From: a virus
Length of the DNA: 39,572 nucleotides
Reading direction: 5' to 3' (one strand)
IMG/VR virus record: IMGVR_UViG_3300038585_000120
Location: 1 to 39,572 of that record
In this document: in pieces, positions 13,335 to 18,352 of the stretch
Position numbering within the stretch: position 1 is the first letter of the stretch
Layout of the letters: each line of letters opens with the position of its first letter
Translations under genes and position numbers: made by a program
Notes under the pieces: model-generated
The model's input: the letters and a program-made list of their open reading frames with translations, nothing else
The model's database searches: none
What the model was told of the DNA's origin: nothing

Positions 13335-13372
13335 TCTACAGTTTCTTTTATCTCAAGTTCTCTTACGTCCAT
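13331..13372 (-). CDS. Thirteen-residue leader ORF
   Basis: MDVRELEIKETVE with an ATGA overlap into the gene at 13334, about 45 bases after the predicted transcript start. Same architecture as the mini-ORF at 9896. A coupling or attenuation device rather than a functional peptide is likely. Confidence 0.4.
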   Translation of the reverse strand: MDVRELEIKETVE

Positions 13373-13426
13373 TAGTACTCTCCTCTTCTGTTACTTGTTA
13401 TTTGTTAATTGATACTTGTCTTTAGG

Positions 13427-13457
13427 CAAATGTAAGTGATTCATTTTGAATGTGCAA
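13427..13457 (-). promoter_or_regulatory. Leftward Bacteroidota-type promoter
   Basis: Minus-strand TACATTTG (13434-13427) with TTG (13457-13455) 20 bases upstream. It heads the long operon 13372 to about 10559. Confidence 0.65.
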
Positions 13458-13599
13458 GAAGTTTTTGAAATTCTTTTCTAGCTTTCTTCAATGCGGGGTT
13501 AACTTGAATGTTAGTGTAGTGGTGAGTTACATACTCCGAATCGTTTACGTTCTTATCAGCCTCGTTGAGGTACGCTATCGCTTGTGTTAGTCTAGACAT
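13441..13599 (-). CDS. Small hypothetical protein, 52 aa
   Basis: MSRLTQAIAYLNEADKNVND and a basic helix (NPALKKARKEFQKLLAHSK). It overlaps the end of the GIY-YIG gene by 13 bases. Unknown function. Confidence 0.55.
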   Translation of the reverse strand: MSRLTQAIAYLNEADKNVNDSEYVTHHYTNIQVNPALKKARKEFQKLLAHSK

Positions 13600-13964
13600 A
13601 CTTTCTCTGTTTTTAAGTTGTGTACCACGTTGTATTTAGGAGAGTGCTTCCTTATTTCAGCCTTCTCTATGTTTAATAATTCTTTCCTTGATATTGCGGG
13701 GTAAGGCTTGAAGGAGTAAGCATCAAACTGCTTTACGGCTTCTTTGAGGTGTTGCGACATTCTAGTTACTAAACTATTAGTGGCCCCCACGTAAACTATC
13801 TCCCCTTCAAAAGTTAGATAGTATATCCCGTTAGTGCATAGGGTAGTCTCCGCGTCGAACGTTACAACAGAGTTTTGAAGTCTTTCAGATTCCCTTTGGT
13901 GTTCACGTTGCCTCACCAACTTCTTCATTGTCGCCTTTCTAGAGGCTTTTGTTTTTCTTGACAT
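13587..13964 (-). CDS. GIY-YIG nuclease domain protein, 125 aa
   Basis: Single-strand-nicking type endonuclease fold. After a basic N-terminus (about 1-30), the domain shows GIYYLTFEGEIVYVGAT (GIY...YVG, about residues 46-62), then the conserved-arginine helix RMSQHLKEA and ELLNIEKAEIRKHSPKYNV, which supplies the catalytic glutamate and the terminal PKYN motif typical of the family. Free-standing GIY-YIG genes in phages are often homing or DNA-processing enzymes; no intron is visible beside it. Confidence 0.85.
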   Translation of the reverse strand: MSRKTKASRKATMKKLVRQREHQRESERLQNSVVTFDAETTLCTNGIYYLTFEGEIVYVGATNSLVTRMSQHLKEAVKQFDAYSFKPYPAISRKELLNIEKAEIRKHSPKYNVVHNLKTEKVCLD

Positions 13965-14042
13965 AATTATGTGTATCTACATTTAATGTACCTACATCGA
14001 CCCCCATACCTTTAGTGGTAGCAGGGCTTTCTGTTAGTTGGC

Positions 14043-14627
14043 TTAGAACGGCAAGTTCCGCTCAAGTTCTGTAGTGGACTGTGACAGTTCGTAGTTGAAG
14101 TGCTGTTGCAGTTGCTCTATCATACTCTGGTTTAATTCTGTTAGTGGGATGTTGCGCCCTTGGGTTAACTCCTCAACAAAAAACAAAAAATTCCCTTTAC
14201 TATAATCAGTATTTTCTTTTTTCTGTATTTCCGTATTTGCTATAGAGTCAGTACTTACTATGCCGCCGAACCGCCGACTTTCGGCATCTGGCTTTTCGGC
14301 GGGGTATAACAGAGAGAAATTGTTCGAATGCTTGCTGATTTCGTAGACTACGTAAGACTTTCCGCCTTGAAGCTTCCCGCCATCCCCCCGCTTAAATTCT
14401 TCCTCTACAATATAACCATACTCGATCAATTCCTTGAATGCAGTCCATACAGCAGTCCTACCCTCCTTAAAGCACTTATACAGATGCTCTCTACGGATAA
14501 TCCAGTGGTCAGGCTTACTTAACAGCCATATCATAACCCCCTTAGCGCGGGCTGATAAGCGGGTGTCATTAATAAATTCGTTGTGAACTGTAGTGAAGTT
14601 CTTCTTGTGCTGTGCACGTCTAATCAT
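14043..14627 (-). CDS. Replication-initiator-like HTH protein, 194 aa
   Basis: The N-terminal winged-helix-like domain (FTTVHNEFINDTRLSARAKG, then VMIWLLSKPDHWIIRREHLY and a recognition-helix region FKEGRTAVWTAFKELIEYG) matches the HTH_36-like modules of phage replisome organisers and plasmid Rep proteins. A Ser/Thr-rich linker and a glutamine-rich C-terminal helix follow. It may bind the origin and recruit the primase-helicase encoded at the left. The leader upstream can form a pseudoknot (14636-14707). Confidence 0.7.
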   Translation of the reverse strand: MIRRAQHKKNFTTVHNEFINDTRLSARAKGVMIWLLSKPDHWIIRREHLYKCFKEGRTAVWTAFKELIEYGYIVEEEFKRGDGGKLQGGKSYVVYEISKHSNNFSLLYPAEKPDAESRRFGGIVSTDSIANTEIQKKENTDYSKGNFLFFVEELTQGRNIPLTELNQSMIEQLQQHFNYELSQSTTELERNLPF

Positions 14628-14635
14628 AAATAAAG

Positions 14636-14707
14636 AACCCCAACAGTACTCGCGGTAGAGGTCGCTTTCCTATCGGGGTTTTGTTGAAATATCAATATCG
14701 CCTCTAC
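14636..14707 (-). promoter_or_regulatory. Pseudoknot-capable leader
   Basis: Two stems cross: GTAGAGG (minus, 14707-14701) with CCTCTAC (14661-14655), and AACCCC (14680-14675) with GGGGTT (14641-14636). The order on the transcript is 1-2-1'-2', so both together form an H-type pseudoknot; separately they would be alternatives. The last strand lies eight bases before the ATG at 14627 and could hide the start site. Confidence 0.55.
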
Positions 14708-14720
14708 TCGATTGTAGCAG

Positions 14721-14728
14721 CAAATATA
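14721..14728 (-). promoter_or_regulatory. Leftward promoter -7 box
   Basis: Minus-strand TATATTTG (14728-14721), a perfect -7 box without a clear -33 element. Transcription from near 14714 would include the pseudoknot leader. Confidence 0.55.
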
Positions 14729-14770
14729 AAACAAAAAATCTAATGCGGTTGTATTTTACTCAAAAATATT

Positions 14771-14968
14771 TTAACTGCCGTGCTCACCATAAATAAAGTC
14801 ACTAACACTTTTTCTTGGTTGGGTTCTCATTACTATTAACTCACTACCGTCAGCGTTGTGTTGATGTAATAGTATTTCTACTTCTAAATCAACAACTCCT
14901 AATACATCACTATCTGAGTAGTCAATGGTTACTTTTCTGTCTAATTTCTTTTCTGCTATTAATGGCAT
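14771..14968 (-). CDS. Small hypothetical protein, 65 aa
   Basis: MPLIAEKKLDRKVTIDYSDS, beta-rich (VLGVVDLEVEILLHQHN; LIVMRTQPRKSVSDF), probably a small beta-sandwich or barrel. It has its own promoter (14988-15017) with a very short leader. Unknown role. Confidence 0.65.
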   Translation of the reverse strand: MPLIAEKKLDRKVTIDYSDSDVLGVVDLEVEILLHQHNADGSELIVMRTQPRKSVSDFIYGEHGS

Positions 14969-14987
14969 AATTTCTACTTATTTACCT

Positions 14988-15017
14988 CAAATATAAGCAT
15001 TCTAACCTTAACAGACA
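14988..15017 (-). promoter_or_regulatory. Leftward Bacteroidota-type promoter
   Basis: Minus-strand TATATTTG (14995-14988), with TTG (15017-15015) 19 bases upstream. The ATG at 14968 follows about 20 bases later. It sits just beyond the terminator of the structured RNA. Confidence 0.65.
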
Positions 15018-15031
15018 AGAAAAAGGGGAAT

Positions 15032-15065
15032 AAAAAACCCCACTAACTAGTTAAAATTAGTGGGG
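15032..15065 (-). terminator. Terminator of the structured RNA
   Basis: On the minus strand CCCCACTAA (15065-15057) pairs with TTAGTGGGG (15046-15038), followed by six T. Its upstream arm shares bases 15060-15065 with the RNA's end-to-end closing stem, so the two helices exclude each other. Confidence 0.9.
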
Positions 15066-15509
15066 AGTCAAATAGAGCAGTAGCCTTACTGCTGTTTCAT
15101 TACACAGACCCAGAGGAGACAGAAGGTAAGTCCTGCATCTATCTCCCCCTTGGACTGATCTGTGATGGCTACGGTTAGGTAGCCTTTTATTATCAGGGTA
15201 GACTTCCCGACTCGACTTGGTTCTCGCCAAGTCATCCATAGTTTTAATATACGGTCTCATCTACCCTAATATCTTTAGCGGGGGTATTTTATATCTGTTC
15301 CTTACACGTACGCTATAAGTCTCTATACCTACATCACTCCTAAGAGCTAGTCCTCCCGCTAAATATCTTAAAAACTACCCTGCATCCACTGCCAGTATGA
15401 AACTCAAAATAATCAGCCTTCGCCTTATTTTTCTGACGTAGAGCAAGGTAGTTTTATTTTTAATGTTTTAGTGGGGCAACTTACCCGCTCCCCACCATTT
15501 TGAAAGAAC
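15032..15509 (-). ncRNA. Structured RNA of about 480 nt, no known class recognised
   Basis: Bounded by a consensus promoter (15516-15546) and a terminator (15032-15065). Perfect helices, given as plus-strand positions, are all mutually nested: closing stem 15060-15067/15488-15495 (8 bp); 15076-15082/15087-15093; 15103-15108/15159-15164 containing 15115-15119/15142-15146; 15167-15172/15179-15184; 15195-15202/15260-15267 containing 15214-15220/15227-15233; 15274-15282/15355-15363 (9 bp); 15371-15379/15447-15455 (9 bp) containing 15406-15412/15425-15431. The only ORF inside (67 codons, 15057-15260) is arginine-rich and runs through several stems, so it is judged spurious. No tmRNA tag or tRNA-like end, no RNase P core and no interrupted host gene (against a group I intron) are visible. 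Confidence 0.75.
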
Positions 15510-15515
15510 GATAAG

Positions 15516-15546
15516 CAAATATAAGAATAATTTCCATACTACCAAA
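15516..15546 (-). promoter_or_regulatory. Promoter of the structured RNA
   Basis: Minus-strand TTTG (15546-15543), 19 bases, TATATTTG (15523-15516): an exact Bacteroidota consensus promoter with no protein gene downstream, only the structured RNA. Confidence 0.8.
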
Positions 15547-15607
15547 TGATTAAACTACAATAGGGCAATTATATACAACTCTACACTTGCTGTATTACAA
15601 CACCTAA

Positions 15608-16069
15608 ATGATAAATCCGTCGGAATACTATATTGGCAGTATGGCAAATCAAGTAATAGTTAGAGAAGATATTGACAGAGAGATTCAACTACCTCATGGC
15701 AACGTTGAACTAGATAAAAAATATGAATACTCAGCACGTCTCGCTAGTTCCGATAAACTCATTGATAACATTAGCCATGAGTTTATCAGCGGTGTATACT
15801 ACAATGACACAAAAGAGATATTCTATTTAAGAACCTACAATGTGTTCCTATTAGACATTAATTGGGATTACGAGACAGCAAGAGTGAAAATCAAAGCTCA
15901 GATTGAAAACTCTGAATTAAATCACTCAATTCATCGACAAGACATGCTAAATGGAACTTCTTACCAATCTATGAATCAAATTCTTTTCGTTCATGATCCG
16001 ATTGATTTCGAGTCTTTGGTTGATCGGGCTTTCGAGGAGTTGTCTCAACATGGTATAGAATTCGAGTAG
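15608..16069 (+). CDS. Hypothetical protein, 153 aa
   Basis: MINPSEYYIGSMANQVIVRE; beta strands in the middle (YNVFLLDINWDYETARVKIK), helical acidic C-terminus (DFESLVDRAFEELSQHGIEF). It is the first rightward gene after the structured RNA, transcribed divergently from it. A short in-frame piece at 16800-16870 (EFESVIDRVQDL) resembles its C-terminus. No family recognised. Confidence 0.7.
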   Translation: MINPSEYYIGSMANQVIVREDIDREIQLPHGNVELDKKYEYSARLASSDKLIDNISHEFISGVYYNDTKEIFYLRTYNVFLLDINWDYETARVKIKAQIENSELNHSIHRQDMLNGTSYQSMNQILFVHDPIDFESLVDRAFEELSQHGIEFE

Positions 16070-16196
16070 ACATTGAGTATACCCTAGCTTTTTTAGGGAG
16101 TAGTTTGAGCTTAGATGGAATCCATCGTCCGTTCTCTTCGCGATAGCCTATAATAGCCACAACCTCCATTTCTAACCCTGCAATATCCCTTTTCAT
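15969..16196 (-). CDS. Doubtful hypothetical protein, 75 aa
   Basis: The non-overlapping part looks coding (MKRDIAGLEMEVVAIIGYRE then NGRWIPSKLKLLPKKARVYS). The last 33 codons run antisense to the 3' end of the gene 15608-16069 and are low-complexity. A convergent gene with a shorter true end is possible. Confidence 0.35.
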   Translation of the reverse strand: MKRDIAGLEMEVVAIIGYREENGRWIPSKLKLLPKKARVYSMSTRILYHVETTPRKPDQPKTRNQSDHERKEFDS

Positions 16197-16264
16197 CAAA
16201 CAAATATTAGTAGTTAATTACACTATTATTTGTATTTTAGGTAATCTTCTACTATACTTGTTCT

Positions 16265-16777
16265 GTGATTAGAGCAGACTTTAATAGTATTCAAGAGTTA
16301 CAGAAGGCTTTCCCTACTGAACAGAGTTGTGTAGATCACTTAGAATTATTGCGGTGGGGCGGCAATGTTGTTAGTCCATTCGACCCTTTGTCTAAGGTCT
16401 ATAACTGCAAGGGGAATCGCTACAAATGCAAGAACACTGGCAAGTACTTCAACGTCAAGACTAACACCCTCTTCGAGAACACAAAGATTTCATTGCAAAC
16501 TTGGTTCTTGGCTATTTGGCTCGTTACTAATCACACTAAGGGTATTAGCTCAATGCAACTAGCGAAGGACTTAGGACTAACTCAAAAGACTGCTTGGTTC
16601 CTACTCCATCGTATTAGACGCTGTTATGGTATTGAGAATGATGGTGAGTTAGAAGGTGAAGTAGAGATAGATGAATCTTTCGCGGGGGGTAAGGCAGCGA
16701 ACAAGCACAGATCACGCAAGAAGACTAAGGAGCGTTATCAGTCTAAAGAATACCCGCACAAAAAGACCATCTTTTAA
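16265..16777 (+). pseudogene. Truncated IS1595 (ISXO2-like) transposase
   Basis: The N-terminal half of an IS1595-family transposase. A degenerate zinc-ribbon (YNCKGNRYKCKNTGKYFNV) lacks the first CxxC pair. It continues with the family block TNTLFENTKISLQTWFLAIW, an HTH (LAKDLGLTQKTAWFLLHRIR) and EVEIDES carrying the first DDE aspartate. Translation stops at residue 170 right after KKTIF, whereas the family is about 300 residues, so the second D and the E are missing. Start GTG. No inverted repeats or target duplication could be recognised. Catalytically dead remnant, or a domesticated DNA-binding fragment. Confidence 0.75.
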
Positions 16778-16828
16778 ATGAAAATCTTCAAATATCTTTC
16801 GAACCCTTTCAGCCCGAGTTTGAATCTG

Positions 16829-16999
16829 TTATTGATCGGGTTCAAGATTTAATTTTAAGTATTCTTCGAACTGCTGGCTTTCCTCAGTTGTGATTTCCTC
16901 CCCCGCTAATATTTTACCTAGTAATTCGGGCTTAACATCCCTTAGATACTTTATCCATTGGATGTGCCTCAGTGTTAATTGGATGGGGGGTTTCTGCAT
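16829..16999 (-). CDS. Small hypothetical protein, 56 aa
   Basis: MQKPPIQLTLRHIQWIKYLR then PELLGKILAGEEITTEESQQ and an acidic end. Compact, helical and plausible. It lies between the transposase remnant and the winged-helix gene, in the same orientation as the latter. Unknown function. Confidence 0.5.
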   Translation of the reverse strand: MQKPPIQLTLRHIQWIKYLRDVKPELLGKILAGEEITTEESQQFEEYLKLNLEPDQ

Positions 17000-17039
17000 A
17001 GGGCAAAGTAAAAAACAGATTTTAAGGGGAATTTGTATT

Positions 17040-17411
17040 CTACCACTCAGGTAAACCCCAAACTGTAGAAGCTCTACTATTCCCTTCTTGAAAGCTCTTT
17101 ACCTTCTCAGCCTTCTTTAACTTGAATAGCCTTTTAGATACATCCTGAGTAAATCCTGTTACATCTTCTCGTTCATCTCGACGGGCAATTTCATCTGATA
17201 TCTCCACCGCTTTCATATACACCCCACTCTCCCCTAGAATACACAGTATTTTGTCAGGTAGGTTCATAGAGACTCGATAAGACTTTGTTTCAATGTTTAG
17301 TTTCATCTGTAACTCTTCAATGACGCTTCTAATCTCCTTTGCTCGGTCAAGGTGTTTCTTCTCTAAAGTGGTCAAAGAGGCAATTGTAATGGACTTATAT
17401 CTCGAATTCAT
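17040..17411 (-). CDS. Winged-helix protein, 123 aa
   Basis: An N-terminal coiled-coil-like helix (LEKKHLDRAKEIRSVIEELQ) is followed by a winged-helix domain: ILGESGVYMKAVEISDEIA, VSKRLFKLKKAEKVKSFQEG and the typical terminal strand TVWGLPEW. This C-terminal pattern recurs in small Bacteroidota DNA-binding proteins often found near mobile elements. Predicted DNA binding; target unknown. Confidence 0.7.
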   Translation of the reverse strand: MNSRYKSITIASLTTLEKKHLDRAKEIRSVIEELQMKLNIETKSYRVSMNLPDKILCILGESGVYMKAVEISDEIARRDEREDVTGFTQDVSKRLFKLKKAEKVKSFQEGNSRASTVWGLPEW

Positions 17412-17442
17412 ATCACCCCAAAACTACCGCTATATCTAGGCT

Positions 17443-18276
17443 GTGGGCGGTGTAAAGAAGTATATAATCTCCATTAAGAAGGGTAAACTTGTTATTCCCA
17501 AGTTCATAGAAGGGATTGAGATAAAATTATCCCGACCAATTACAGGTAAAATAAGACAAGCAACAATAAGCAAAACATCAACAGGTAAGTATTTTGTATC
17601 TATTTTGTGTGAGACTAGGGAGACTTACAAGAATAAATCCCAAATCAAAGAAGAGACCGCTGTTGGTGTTGATTTAGGGGTAAAATATTTTATGGTAACT
17701 TCCGATAGTGAGGTAATAAATAACCCTAAACACTTAAGTAAAGTAGAATCAAGGCTGAAGTACCTTCAGCGAAGGTATTCTAAATATAAAGGAAAAAGAA
17801 CAAAAGATAAATTAGTAAAGCTACATGAGAAAGTAACAAACCGACGTAAAGATTTTTTACATAAACTATCCACTAAGTTGATTCGCGAGAACCAAACGAT
17901 ATGCTTAGAGGATTTAGATGTGGAGGGTATGATGCAAAATAGGCATCTCGCTCAATCAATATCAGACGCGAGTTGGTCAGAGTTCAATCGTATGATTGAA
18001 TATAAGGCCGAGTGGTATGGAGTGAACGTACTTCGTATCGGCAGATTTGAACCATCATCAAAGACTTGCTCTAACTGCGGGGATGTAAACAAAGGGCTGC
18101 AACTAAAAGACCGAGAATGGACTTGTAAATCTTGTGAGGAAACTCACGATAGAGATATTAACGCTGCGGTGAATATTAAAAATTTTGCTTTAAGAAACTA
18201 TGTATCTGGGACGGATACTCAAAATCAGAACGAACTGCCTTCATTAGAGGGAGTGCTGACTTCTGAAAACCCCTGA
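17443..18276 (+). CDS. tnpB: TnpB-type RNA-guided nuclease, N-terminally truncated, 277 aa
   Basis: IS200/IS605-type TnpB. Conserved C-terminal two thirds: WED-like strands (LSRPITGKIRQATISKTSTG), RuvC-I GVDLGVKYF (Asp77), RuvC-II CLEDLDVEGM (Glu156), a four-cysteine zinc ribbon (Cys209, 212, 228, 231) and RuvC-III THDRDINAAVNI (Asp238). Full-length TnpBs are about 370-410 residues; here about 100 N-terminal residues (first WED part and REC domain) are absent and a TAG lies two codons before the GTG used. The catalytic residues remain, but guide-RNA binding is probably lost. No tnpA is nearby. Confidence 0.85.
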   Translation: MGGVKKYIISIKKGKLVIPKFIEGIEIKLSRPITGKIRQATISKTSTGKYFVSILCETRETYKNKSQIKEETAVGVDLGVKYFMVTSDSEVINNPKHLSKVESRLKYLQRRYSKYKGKRTKDKLVKLHEKVTNRRKDFLHKLSTKLIRENQTICLEDLDVEGMMQNRHLAQSISDASWSEFNRMIEYKAEWYGVNVLRIGRFEPSSKTCSNCGDVNKGLQLKDREWTCKSCEETHDRDINAAVNIKNFALRNYVSGTDTQNQNELPSLEGVLTSENP

Positions 18277-18290
18277 CTTAGGAGTTAGTC
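18262..18290 (+). other. Candidate right end / omega-RNA 3' hairpin of the TnpB element
   Basis: Just across the TnpB stop, CTGACT-TAGG-AGTTAG can form a 6-bp hairpin (one G-T pair) after AAAACCCC, as at right ends of IS605-like elements, where the guide RNA scaffold normally ends. The exact boundary cannot be set by eye. Confidence 0.35.
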
Positions 18291-18321
18291 CAAACTACAA
18301 ATACTTAAGAAGTATCAAATC

Positions 18322-18329
18322 TAATTTTG
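18322..18329 (+). promoter_or_regulatory. Late promoter -7 box before the portal gene
   Basis: TAATTTTG, 23 bases before the portal ATG, matches TAnnTTTG; no clear -33 box. It follows the TnpB element directly. Confidence 0.5.
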
Positions 18330-18352
18330 CAGTCAAACCTTGAACTATAGGA

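Noticed and set aside
15057-15260. 67-codon leftward ORF
   Set aside because: It lies inside the structured RNA, crosses at least five perfect stems, is arginine/leucine-rich with no protein-like pattern, and its frame covers less than half of the transcript.
15032-15509. Structured RNA as tmRNA, RNase P RNA or group I intron
   Set aside because: No GGGG-type tmRNA 5' end, tag reading frame or tRNA-like 3' end; no RNase P GAGGAAAGUCC-type core; GGACTAG and AAGATATTAGGG faintly recall intron R/S elements, but no flanking exons exist and the pairings found do not fit.
16072-16096. Bidirectional terminator (CCCTA...TAGGG)
   Set aside because: Only 5 bp, with the T run in the loop rather than after the stem on either strand.
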